Position numbers and translations under genes: made by a program. 49,253 nt of DNA from the NCBI RefSeq assembly GCF_018476525.1, contig NZ_JAHCST010000068.1:1-49253 (forward strand). The letters run 5' to 3'. This document shows positions 9,646 to 17,709 of the stretch, piece by piece. This DNA comes from Acrocarpospora catenulata (lineage in GTDB: Bacteria; Actinomycetota; Actinomycetes; Streptosporangiales; Streptosporangiaceae). The notes under the pieces are model-generated. The model had not been told where the DNA came from and searched no databases. It saw only the letters and a list, made by a program, of their open reading frames with translations. Positions within the stretch are counted from its first letter, which is position 1. Each line of letters starts with the position of its first letter.

Positions 9646-10730
9646 TTAATTCGTGATGTCGACTCCTGTCGTGAGAGTCAGGCCGGTCTCGGTGAGGCAC
9701 CCGTCGACGAGGTGTGGTCGGTACTGGATCTTCTTCAGGCCACGCTTGATGACGCGGATGAGATGGGATAGATCGGCGGCGGCGAGGTTGGCCAAGACGC
9801 CGCGTTTGAGCAGGGACCAGATGCCCTCGACAGGATTGAGATCGGGGGCGTAGACGGGTAACTGGATGACGGTGAGCCAATCGGCGTGGTCGGCGGCGAA
9901 CGTCTTCATGCCGGGCACCAGATGCCGGTTGAGGTTGTCCCAGACCAGCACGATCGGGCCGCCCAGCTGGAGGTGGGCGGTGAGGATCAGGTCCCGGTAG
10001 TCCATCCAGCCGAAGGTCTTGGGCTCGCCCTTGCGGCCCCGGTAGACGTGCAAGCGGTAGATGAGCCGTGAACGCTCACCGCTCTTGTAGCAGGCCAGGG
10101 CGGCGATGTTCACCCGTCCGCTCCCGCCGGCGCGGACGTGCACCACCGGGGTCCGGCCGCGCCGGCCCCAGGTACGAGCGCGAGGCGGCCTCAGCCCTTG
10201 ACCGGCTTCGTCCTCGAAGCAGATCCAGGCGCCGTCGGCCGCCGCGGATCTTCCACCCGCGGCCACACCTGCTGCTTCCACACCTCGATCGCGGCCTCGT
10301 CGCGTTCGATCGCCCGCCGTGCCGGCCGCTGGACCGACCAGCCGTTGCGGCGCAGCAGCAGCCAGACGCCCGGCACCGTGTAGCCGATGTGGAACATCCG
10401 GCCGATCAGCGTCTTGATCCGCATCAGCGTCCACCGCTGGTCGGCGAACCCGTGTGCCAGAGGACCGCGTTCCAGTTCGGCCTCCAGGCGGGTGAACTGC
10501 ACCGCGCTCAGTCTGGGCAGCGAGGGCGGGCCCTTGGAGGCCAGCGCCGGGGCGCCGCCCTCTCGCCAGGCATGCCGCCACCGCTCGACCGAACGTTCGG
10601 TGACGCGCAGCGTGCGGGCCACTGCCGCGTTGGTTTCCCCCTGCTGGAACATCTCGGCTGCTCGCAGCCGTACCGCTTCGCGACGCTGTTGCTCCTGGGG
10701 GGTGAAGCCGCCGCCTTGCGCATACCGCAC
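9646..10730 (-). CDS. IS630-family transposase, two overlapping frames
   Basis: The N-terminal frame (10730-10191, 179 codons) encodes a helix-turn-helix region: AVARTLRVTERSVERWRH and a winged-helix part up to LLLRRNGWSVQRPARRAIER. The catalytic part lies in the -1 frame from about 10250 to the TAA at 9646. It contains WICFEDEAG (first D), VLVWDNLNRH (second D) and PDLNPVEGIW (catalytic E). The two frames overlap around 10190-10250. Many actinobacterial IS630 elements join such frames by programmed -1 frameshifting; no A-rich slippery run is visible here, so an inactivating indel is also possible. The stop codon of the second frame includes the left target TA. Confidence 0.88.
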
Positions 10731-10784
10731 ACACCGGTCGTACCTGGCGGGTCAGCCCTCGTCAGCTACCCGACAAGACGCATT
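9649..10784 (-). mobile_element. IS630-family insertion sequence inside the Res-like gene
   Basis: The element is about 1,136 bp and is bounded on both sides by TA within the shared pentamer TTTAA (9645-9649 and 10783-10787), as expected for the TA-targeting IS630/Tc1 superfamily. Imperfect terminal inverted repeats are visible: TTCGTGATGTCGACT at 9650-9664 and, on the opposite strand, TGCGTCTTGTCGGGT at 10782-10768 (11 of 15 match). It separates HHCYR of the helicase DEAH box region from the rest of the protein. Confidence 0.85.
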
Positions 10785-11707
10785 TAAGTTCGGTAGCAAT
10801 GGTGAGCCTCATCGTTCAGTACCACGATGCCGGATGTGCCGCCGAGTTCTCGGCAGACCCGGCTGACCACCTGGCTCCAGCTCTCCTGGAAGGGACTGGG
10901 GCGTCCGGCACCGCCGGCCGCTACTTCCTTGGTGATCTTTGACGCTCCTTGTCCCTGCCTGGTCTCGCGTGGGTGGAAAGCGTGGAAATTGGTGATGACG
11001 ATCCTCGCCTGCCGTAGTGCGTTCCACAGACCGGCAGGAACCAGGTCACGCTGCTTGTAGTAGTTTTCGGCGCTCTCCGGGAGCAGCACACGCAGGCGAT
11101 CTCTAATCGTGATGCCCGGCGTCACCACCAGGAACCGGCGAGCATACTGTCCACGTTTTTCTCCGGCCGCGTAGTTCAGCGTCTGCCAGGCGATCAGCAT
11201 CGCCATCACCACAGTCTTGCCCGAGCCGGTCGCCATCTTCAGCGCGACCCGGGGGAGCCCGTCATTGTGCTCAAGGTTCTGGTCATTAAGGTAGTTGCGA
11301 ATCCAGGTCTGGCCATCCTTGACGGCCGCCTCGGCGATGTAGATCGCGGTCTCGGCAGCCTCCCGCTGACAGAACAGGATTGGATTGTCCCGACCCGGGT
11401 CCGCCCAGTACTCCAGCAGCTTGCGAGTGGTCGCGGTGACATTGGGGTAACCGCGTCTCCGCCACACCTCTACCCGGGTGCGGATCTCGTTGACCTGGGT
11501 ATTTGGCTCGATCCGGTCGGCGGACAGTTCCGGGATCTCCATCTGCTGTCCATTCTTGCGAGATCTGGGGACAGGCATGAAGTACGAACTGGGGCGTCGA
11601 CGCTCGATGATCTCGTTGGTAATGCCGTCTTTGCCGAACCGGAAGTGTCGCGTGGGCTCATCGTAGGGAGAGTTGAGGATCGGGTCGTCAAGGATCACAT
11701 CACTCAT
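10784..11707 (-). pseudogene. 5' part of the interrupted Res-like helicase/restriction endonuclease
   Basis: Starting at ATG 11707 (AAAGGGAG just upstream), this part encodes about 307 residues: MSDVILDDPILNSPY, Walker A ATGSGKT at residues 159-165 and the DEAH box in VVLNDEAHHCY near residue 300. It then reads into the inserted IS630 element and stops at TAA 10784-10786. The ATG overlaps the TGA of the preceding HEPN frame (ATGAGTGA), a typical coupled arrangement. The same frame is also open upstream into the HEPN gene, giving one 718-codon frame, but I interpret that as the result of a frameshift rather than a real fusion. The gene encodes the ATP-dependent translocase half of a type III-like restriction enzyme and is inactivated. 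Confidence 0.85.
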
Positions 11708-12940
11708 GCGAGAACTCCCTTTCGTCCCTACGTTCACCGGGAATCTGTTCGACGAACCAGATGAGCGCGTCCCGCAGGCAGGCCGCTCCCTGTCCACGCA
11801 GCGCGGGAAACCGGCCCGACATTCCAATCCGTCCTCGGGTAACGCCACCCCTGGAATCCGGTTCAATCGGTCGAGTAGCGCTGTGCGTAGGTCTCTGTCG
11901 TCGAACGGAGGGCGCTGAGCGAGGCGGTCGAAGGTCACGAAGACCTTGCCGGTGACTGGGTAGATCGCGATGGCCCAATGATCGGTGTCCGCACTGCTGA
12001 AGATGGGGACACAGGAGGTCTCCTCATGGGAACCGTAGGTGATCCAGCCGCCGAGTCTGGTCCAGTCTCTGAGTAGCAACAGCACTGAGTGGGCCTCAGC
12101 CTGGTGTTGGGAGAGCAGACTCTCAAAGCGGTGCGCGCGATCCTGTTGCTCGATCTTGACGAAGGTGCTGCGCCGACCTCCCTGTGGCAGTACGGAGCGA
12201 TCGATATCACCGATCGCCAGCAGCATTGCTCTCACCAGCTGTTCGACGCGTTCGATCACTCGTTCAACCTGTTCGGCGGAGATCGGCGTCTTGTCTCCGG
12301 GATTTTCAGGATCACGATCGGCCTCATGGGAGATCCGATTGCGACGACGGACAATTTTGGTGAGTTCGTCCGTCACGTCCTGAGAAGTGACCCGCGCACC
12401 GTTCGAATTCTCGCTGGTGAGGATGCGGGCTACCGTCTCCCAGAGCTTGACATCACTGATCAGCGCCAGCGCCGATTTGATCTTGTCGGGATTCTGGAAC
12501 GACTGCCACCCCAGCTTGTTCTTGAGATGTTCCCGGAAGATTTTCTCAGCGGGATCAGCGCCCAGGCTGAGTGCGTCGTGCACCGTCATGGGGATCTCGA
12601 AGTCGCGAAATCTGCTCGGCATGGCTGCTTCGTGAACCTGAACGAAGTAGACAGCTCGGTCGTAGATCTCCTCGTGCGCCCAGTGATCCATGGCAGACAC
12701 CGCCTGGACCCAGGCAGCCCGATAAAGGTCGTCGACGTCGAAGGAGCCAACCTTCAGCCCGACCATGCACTGGGCGCTGTCCACCATCTGTCGGGCGAAC
12801 TTGAGGTTCCGTAGGAACTCGGCGAAGGTGTCTGTCGGGGGGACGGAGAGCACCAACTGCCCTTTCGGAGTGAATGGTGATACTTGCGAGCATAATTGTG
12901 AGCTCGGTTCTTCATTGTGTAAAGATTTGACGCCGTCCAT
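11700..12940 (-). pseudogene. HEPN-domain protein (RiboL-PSP-HEPN-like), probably frameshifted
   Basis: The N-terminal 240 residues look like a HEPN fold of the RiboL-PSP type: LYRAAWVQAVSAMDHWAHEE and, near residue 200, RNRISHEADRDP containing the R-x4-H motif (R200, H205) that forms the RNase site in HEPN toxins. A second domain (about residues 270-400) contains WITYGS and AIYPVTGKVFVTFDRLA and is not recognised. After GVALPEDGLE the frame appears to slip: the adjacent frame continues with RFPALRGQGAACLRDALIWF and ends EFSHE-stop, overlapping the Res ATG. In the present frame it would instead fuse to Res. The start codon at 12940 has no good ribosome-binding site. It may act as the RNase or abortive arm of the HEPN-Res-Mod cassette; that role is inference. 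Confidence 0.65.
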
Positions 12941-12984
12941 GCATTTCGTTTAGGTAACGCAACTACGGCTATGATGTACCCGTT

Positions 12985-13783
12985 TCAGTCAGTCAGGCAC
13001 ATAAGCTGACAGAGACTCTGAAGTGGGCATGTTTGTGGCAAGGTGGAGAAGTCGGACTTCTCGAAAAAGTAATCGAGTACCAGAGAGCTTAATTGCTGAG
13101 GTTGGAGGCTGGAGTTCCAGGCCGGTCTTGGCGAGAACCCGCTCAGCAGCCAGCGGCGGTACTGCATCAATTTCAGCCGGTTCTTGACCAGCCCGAACTG
13201 ATCCGAGGTGCGGGCTGCCGGGTTGGCCAGAAACTTCTTCACGTGCGCCCAGACCGCCTTGACCGGGTTGAGTTCCGGCGCGTAGGCGGGCAGTAGAAAC
13301 AGTCAGTACGGGCCGGTGGTGATCAGCTCGCGCTTCCGGGCTGGCCGAGTGATGGGTTGTTCAGGTTGTCCTACACCATCAGCGGCGCCCCGGGCTGCTG
13401 ATGCGCCGCATCGAACAAGGCCGCGTATCAGCAGGTGCCAAAACCCTTCGGCTCGCCCTTGCGTCCGCGATGGGCGCGTATGCGGTAGATCAACCGGGCC
13501 CCAGCGGTCGGATCAGCCGGCCTGACCCGCCACCAGAACGGCGATAGAGATCCGGCCGCCCTCGGCAGTCACTTCCATAGATCAACCGGGCCCCAGCGGT
13601 CGGATCAGCCGGCCTGACCCGCCACCAGAACGGCGATAGAGATCCGGCCGCCCTCGGCAGTCACTTCCATAGATCAACCGGGCCCCAGCGGTCGGATCAG
13701 CCGGCCTGACCCGCCACCAGAACGGCGATAGAGATCCGGCCGCCCTCGGCAGTCACTTCCATCACCGGGGTGATCCCGCTCCC
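12985..13783 (-). mobile_element. Decayed IS630-family transposase remnant
   Basis: The minus strand keeps recognisable DDE transposase pieces: LLPAYAPELNPVKAVWAHVK (catalytic E region, 13240-13310) followed by an open tail RTSDQFGLVKNRLKLMQYRR. Upstream are DNLNN (tryptophan of the usual WDNLN replaced by a stop) and IYRIRAHRGRKGEPKGFG. TGA and TAG codons interrupt the frames and an internal 92-bp triplication adds further shifts. It is a different IS630 lineage from the intact element at 9649-10784. The remnant ends abruptly near 13783, where sequence resembling the gene at 22230 begins. Confidence 0.8.
13486..13761. repeat. Three tandem 92-bp direct repeats
   Basis: A 92-bp unit starting TAGATCAACCGGGCCCCAGC occurs three times head to tail, with starts at 13486, 13578 and 13670. 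The copies appear virtually identical, and they lie inside the transposase remnant. Because 92 is not a multiple of three, the amplification shifts the frame. Identity of the copies in otherwise decayed DNA points to a recent duplication event or an assembly artefact. Confidence 0.92.
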
Positions 13784-14010
13784 CGCGCTCTCCCGGCGCT
13801 TCAGCCTCTAGGAGAACTGCCGCGCGGCCGTCTTCATCGGAAGCGTCTACCGCTCGATGCCGCGCATGTCCGCCGACTGGAAGACCATCGTGAAGCTGAT
13901 AGGCAAGGAGTCGAACGACTTCGCCGGCACGGCCAAGAGCATCGCTTACAGGATGAACCGCGGCTTCACCACCCGTCACCCCAAGCCCTGTGAGACCTGA
14001 TCGGCGCCTG
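13784..14010 (+). pseudogene. Diverged 3' fragment of the metallopeptidase-like gene at 22230-23021
   Basis: The fragment is clearly similar in DNA sequence to about 22775-23000. Shared protein segments are GSVYRSMPR, SADWKT(I/V)VKL and MNRGFTTR. Relative to the intact gene it has a TAG where a coding residue is expected near 13810, a TGA near 13991 and several substitutions. The first two thirds, including signal peptide, are missing. One edge coincides with the end of an IS630 remnant, suggesting that transposon-mediated rearrangement duplicated and truncated it. Confidence 0.85.
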
Positions 14011-14055
14011 ACCAGCCGCAGGAGCCACTATGACCGGGTCCTGGACCGCGCGACC

Positions 14056-14320
14056 TTACCGCGCGACCTTGTCGAGGCTGCGCTGGCTGTTCTTATCGCT
14101 GTGATGGATCACACCGGTGATGTCAGCGGCCCAGATCCGGCTCGGCCCGATCGCGGGTGAATTTTTCGTTGCACCAGGTTGGAGAAGCCAGAGGCGACCG
14201 GCCTGTCGATCTCTCGTAGGCCGGCGTGGACTCGTGGCACCCCGTAGATTTCACCCGAGGCTCGATGATTTGTCGCGGATCCTGGCGGTCAGGCAGTTCA
14301 CGTGGCGAATGGCGAGGTAA
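14056..14320 (-). mobile_element. Decayed IS3-family transposase remnant
   Basis: Minus-strand pieces in different frames match the order of an IS3 OrfB: YLAIRHVNCLTARIRD, then GEIYGVPRVHAGLREIDRPV, then NLVQRKF, then IWAADITGVIHHSDKNSQ. In intact IS3 enzymes ADIT and the HHSDxxSQ motif are separated by about 80 residues, so an internal deletion has joined them. At least two frameshifts and an in-frame TGA are present. No inverted repeats were found. Confidence 0.7.
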
Positions 14321-14324
14321 CGCC

Positions 14325-14900
14325 TCAAAACCAGGGGCCGAGATCACCGACGAGCAGATCGGCTGAGGTGAGCTTCACACGCATCCGGTTATGAGCGCGC
14401 AGAGTGTCGAGGTAGTCGTCGACGATCTCGGGGGAGGCGATGCCACGGGCGAGTAACTCGCTGAGGACGCCGACTGTGGACGCGGCACGCACGCTGTAAC
14501 GGCGGTCGCGGGCAATCGCTCGGGCACCGTGGTCGTCGCTGATAAGGCGGCCGGTGCCGGCCTTCGTCAGCAGGTGGATGCTGGCGGCCTCCCCGAGGTG
14601 ATCGAGGCTGTCGTCATCACAGCCGACAGCGATCGCGGCGCGAATGCCCTCGATCGCGACATGGTCGGCTTCGTCAGTGATCTCGATGGGGTGCCCGAGC
14701 CAACTTGTCGCCCAGTTGCAGGCTCGCCCTGCTTGTGGGTGGGGAGGCTTTCGTGTGCGCTGCCGGGTCAGTTCCGTCTGTACTGCGCGCGTCCATCCGG
14801 CGCGGCCGGTGTACCGATTCTTGAACAGAGCGGCGACCGGCGAGTACGACAGATTGATGATCGAGCAGGTGTCGAAAAGGAAAGCCGGAGTCTCGGTCAT
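14325..14900 (-). CDS. PIN-domain ribonuclease-like protein, putative toxin
   Basis: The 191-residue protein begins with a PIN-like acidic motif, FLFDTCSIINLSYSP (D10), and has HLGEAASIHLL and RLISDDHGARAIA further on, giving the E and D residues expected around a metal-dependent RNase site. It ends without extra domains. The ATG overlaps the stop of the upstream XRE-ImmA gene by 4 bp (ATGA), so the two proteins are probably made together. PIN proteins usually cut tRNA, mRNA or rRNA; the target here is unknown. The overlap and order suggest toxin-antitoxin behaviour or a protease-controlled effector. Confidence 0.8.
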   Translation of the reverse strand: MTETPAFLFDTCSIINLSYSPVAALFKNRYTGRAGWTRAVQTELTRQRTRKPPHPQAGRACNWATSWLGHPIEITDEADHVAIEGIRAAIAVGCDDDSLDHLGEAASIHLLTKAGTGRLISDDHGARAIARDRRYSVRAASTVGVLSELLARGIASPEIVDDYLDTLRAHNRMRVKLTSADLLVGDLGPWF

Positions 14901-16063
14901 AGATCAGCCAGGTCGTCCTGAACGGCGGGAGGCTGTATGCTGGCGTCGGCGAGGCGCGCGTACAGGATGTCCGGGTCCTCGTCGAGCAATGAACTGAGCA
15001 CTCCGAGCCCCACGTGGCCGTTCTGGTAGCCCTGCTGAGCGGCCATCCAAAGGCGCGGCGGAAGGCGTCGGGTCTCGTCGGGCGCGGTCAGATCGTGTGG
15101 GGTGAGGTCGCCTGCGGCTCGAAGCACATTTGTTGGGGTCTGTGCCAGCCAGGCATCGCGCTGGGCGTCGCTGAGCAGGCGAACTGAGCGGTCGGCGAGC
15201 CGGTAGACCAGCGCACGGTAGCTGACATCGAACTCCCGCATGAGCTCGCCGAGAACGCCCTCGTCGAGTGGGTGCCCGGCGATCACCTCGTGGAGCCCGT
15301 CGACCGGCATGAGCAGGGCGGCAGCGAAAGCGTTCGCTCGCTGTTCAGCGGGTGTCCTGACCATGAACACGTCAGTTTCGACGATTACCTCGCGGGGGTC
15401 ACCGAGGATGTGGTGAGCGAGTTCGTGCGCGCCGGTGAAACGCTGATGCCCTCGCGGGTACGAAGAGCTCACGAGTATGACTGCGACATCCGCGCCGTGG
15501 GCGCAGAGGCCGCTGACCGCCTTGCCTATCGGCCAAACCAGTGCATTCAGCCCGAAATGCCGCTCACAGAGGGCGGGCAGATCCGCAATCGGCGCGCGAC
15601 CCAGGCCGAGTTCTTCACGAACGATCGCAGCCAGGCGGGCTCCCGCGCTCACCGGGGAGCCCTCCGTCAGACGCTCGGCTTCGGCCCGTCGCATAACGGT
15701 GGTGCCAGCCGTTGACAGCGGTGCCGGCCGCAACCCGACGGCGTCGCTCAGGGCCGCTTCGGACTCAAGGAGTTGCCTGACGCGGCGCCGGGCCGGGCGG
15801 GTCTCGTCCTGGCCCGGCTCGCTCATCACGCGTGCGGCCAGCGCCAAGGTGCTCTTACGACTCACGCCGAGCACCTCCGCCAGTGTGACGCCGAGAGCCT
15901 CGGCGACCAATGCGACCTCGCTGACGTCGAGCTTCCGAGTGCCGTTCTCGATCTTCGAGACTTGGGACTTCGTCAGACCGAGCGCCTGGCCCAGCTCTGC
16001 TCCGGTGATGCCTCGCACCGCCCGCAGCGCAGCGATTCGCGCACCTACCGACTGCTCGTTCAT
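14897..16063 (-). CDS. XRE-family regulator with ImmA/IrrE metallopeptidase domain
   Basis: From ATG 16063 the protein has 388 residues. An N-terminal XRE helix-turn-helix (about 5-60) includes GAELGQALGLTKSQVSKIEN. A zinc peptidase domain of the ImmA/IrrE (COG2856) family contains HELAHHILGD at about residues 213-222, with AFAAALLMP downstream. An in-frame start exists 12 codons upstream (16099), but the HTH begins directly after the chosen ATG. Such proteins cleave repressors or act as antitoxin-like regulators; here the 4-bp overlap with a PIN protein argues that it controls that partner, either by repression of the operon or by proteolysis. The upstream region is AT-rich relative to the window (CATATGATCA, CTATATTGGAAA), consistent with a promoter. 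Confidence 0.88.
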   Translation of the reverse strand: MNEQSVGARIAALRAVRGITGAELGQALGLTKSQVSKIENGTRKLDVSEVALVAEALGVTLAEVLGVSRKSTLALAARVMSEPGQDETRPARRRVRQLLESEAALSDAVGLRPAPLSTAGTTVMRRAEAERLTEGSPVSAGARLAAIVREELGLGRAPIADLPALCERHFGLNALVWPIGKAVSGLCAHGADVAVILVSSSYPRGHQRFTGAHELAHHILGDPREVIVETDVFMVRTPAEQRANAFAAALLMPVDGLHEVIAGHPLDEGVLGELMREFDVSYRALVYRLADRSVRLLSDAQRDAWLAQTPTNVLRAAGDLTPHDLTAPDETRRLPPRLWMAAQQGYQNGHVGLGVLSSLLDEDPDILYARLADASIQPPAVQDDLADL

Positions 16064-16192
16064 GGCACTAACGTTGTCAGATGGTTTCCAATATAGCAAC
16101 TCTGATCATATGAAGTTTCCACCTTTGCCGTTCCTGCGCGCAGAGGGTGCGCGGTGAGGTTCTGATCCCGGACGATGGCATGGGCGTCGGGG

Positions 16193-17101
16193 TCACGGGC
16201 CGGCTCCTCGCGACTGCGACAGCCCGCCTCTCGTCGCCAGGCGCCTGACGAGGCGGGCTGTGGCGGGCTGGCCCAGCAGGATGCCGGTGAGGACGAGGAT
16301 GAGTCCGCACATCTGTTGCGCGGTGAGTCTCTCGTTGGCGAGTGCGGTGCCGAGCAGGACCCCGGTCACCGGGTTGAGGAGTCCGATGAGGCCTACCGTC
16401 GCGGCGGTCAGATGGCGCAGCCCGGCGAACCAGGCGGCGAAGGCGAGTGCTGTCGCGACGACCGTGATGTAGGCGAAGCCGAGGGTCGCCGGGCCGTCCA
16501 GGGACGGCGGGGCGCCTTCCACTATGAAGGCGACGGGCAGCAGGGCGATTCCGCCGGCGATGAGTTGCCACGAGGTGAGCGAGATGACGTCGACCTGCGC
16601 GCTCCACCGTTTGGCCAGCACGAAGCCGAACGACGACATGACCATGGCCAGGACGGAGGCCAGTACGCCGGACGCGTCGACCGACGCCGTGCCGTCGAGG
16701 AGCAGGAGGCAGACGCCCGCGATCCCGATGCAGGCCCCGGTCACGTGCGCCGCCCGGGGACGTTCGGCGAGCGCCGCCCAGGCGAACAGCATCATCATCA
16801 CCGGGGAGGTCGCCATGACCGTCGATGCGATGCTCGTCGGCAACGTCTGCGCCGCCAGGTAGACCAGCGCGAAGAAGGCGCCCATGTTCAGCGTGCCGAG
16901 AACCAGGGAGCGCCACCACCATTGACCCCGGGGCAGCCGCCGCGCCACGAGCAGCAGGAGCAGGCCGGCCGGCAGGGCGCGGATCACGGCCCCGTACAGG
17001 GGGTGGTCCGGCGGTAGGTATCGGTGAGTGACGAGATAGGTGGAGCCCCAGGCGATCGGTGCAAATGCGGTCACCGCCGACCATCGGAAAATACCTTCCA
17101 T
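16193..17101 (-). CDS. EamA-family (DMT) transporter
   Basis: A 302-residue membrane protein with ten predicted hydrophobic segments arranged as two EamA repeats. The first repeat starts FAPIAWGSTYLVTHRYLPP and the second includes VLLGTALANERLTAQQMCG, both characteristic of drug/metabolite exporters. Its start codon lies inside the first of two TTCCnnGGAA palindromes and it is divergent from a MarR regulator 38 bases away. It is therefore probably an efflux pump for the effector sensed by that regulator. Confidence 0.92.
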   Translation of the reverse strand: MEGIFRWSAVTAFAPIAWGSTYLVTHRYLPPDHPLYGAVIRALPAGLLLLLVARRLPRGQWWWRSLVLGTLNMGAFFALVYLAAQTLPTSIASTVMATSPVMMMLFAWAALAERPRAAHVTGACIGIAGVCLLLLDGTASVDASGVLASVLAMVMSSFGFVLAKRWSAQVDVISLTSWQLIAGGIALLPVAFIVEGAPPSLDGPATLGFAYITVVATALAFAAWFAGLRHLTAATVGLIGLLNPVTGVLLGTALANERLTAQQMCGLILVLTGILLGQPATARLVRRLATRGGLSQSRGAGP

Positions 17102-17126
17102 GGAAGGAATATAGCTTCCCGGGAAG
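17094..17126. promoter_or_regulatory. Twin palindromic operator for the MarR/EamA divergent pair
   Basis: Two perfect palindromes, CCTTCCATGGAAGG (17094-17107) and CTTCCCGGGAAG (17115-17126), share the core TTCCnnGGAA. Their centres are 20 bp apart, two helical turns, so dimers would bind the same DNA face. The first covers the EamA start codon and the second sits 14 bases before the MarR GTG. This fits autoregulation and repression of the transporter. Confidence 0.7.
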
Positions 17127-17139
17127 TTATATTGGCATT

Positions 17140-17673
17140 GTGACTGAGCACCTTGACCACGTCGCCCGCATCCAGCAGGCCTGGGCCCGCGAGCGACCGG
17201 ATCTCGATGTGAGCCCCCAGGGCGTGATCGGCCGGCTTCACCGGCTCGCCGGCCACCTGACCGATCGGCTCTGCGCGGTCTACCGTCGCTACGGGCTGGG
17301 CGAAGGAGAGTTCGATGTGCTGGCCACGCTCCGGCGCGCTGGAGAGCCGTACGAGCGGGCGCCCGGGGAACTGGCCGCGCACACCATGGTGACCACGGGT
17401 GCGATGACCAAGCGCATCGACCGGCTGGAACGCGCGGGGCTGGTCGCCCGCCGGCGCAGCGTCACCGACGGCCGTGGCCGGGTCGTGGCGCTCACCCGGG
17501 CGGGCCGGGAGCTGATCGACCAGGCGTTCACCGAGCACATGGCGAACGAGCACCGTCTGCTCGACTGCCTGACGCCGGAGCAGGCCGCCCAGTTGGAGGC
17601 ACTGCTGGCCGCCTGGCTGGCCTGCTTCGAGACACCTCGACCCGAGGGCGGCGACGGAAGGTCAGCCGAGTAA
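17140..17673 (+). CDS. MarR-family transcriptional regulator
   Basis: From GTG 17140 the protein has 177 residues. The winged-helix core is visible as GLGEGEFDVLATLRRAGEPY, then the recognition helix region TMVTTGAMTKRIDRLERAGL and the wing RRRSVTDGRGRVVALT. The region before this GTG holds the twin palindromes, so the longer upstream frame is not used. It faces the EamA transporter gene and likely represses it until a small-molecule ligand binds. Confidence 0.93.
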   Translation: MTEHLDHVARIQQAWARERPDLDVSPQGVIGRLHRLAGHLTDRLCAVYRRYGLGEGEFDVLATLRRAGEPYERAPGELAAHTMVTTGAMTKRIDRLERAGLVARRRSVTDGRGRVVALTRAGRELIDQAFTEHMANEHRLLDCLTPEQAAQLEALLAAWLACFETPRPEGGDGRSAE

Positions 17674-17709
17674 GGGCGAGCCGAGAATCGTTGGTGTACG
17701 CAGTGAAGG

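Noticed and set aside
10784-12940. Genuine HEPN-Res fusion protein of 718 residues
   Set aside because: The linker is unlike either family, the Res ATG has its own ribosome-binding site, and the alternative frame ends at an ATGA-type overlap, so a frameshift is the simpler reading.
13486-13761. CRISPR array suggested by three regular repeats
   Set aside because: The units are contiguous with no spacers, 92 bp long and encode part of a transposase; no cas genes are present.
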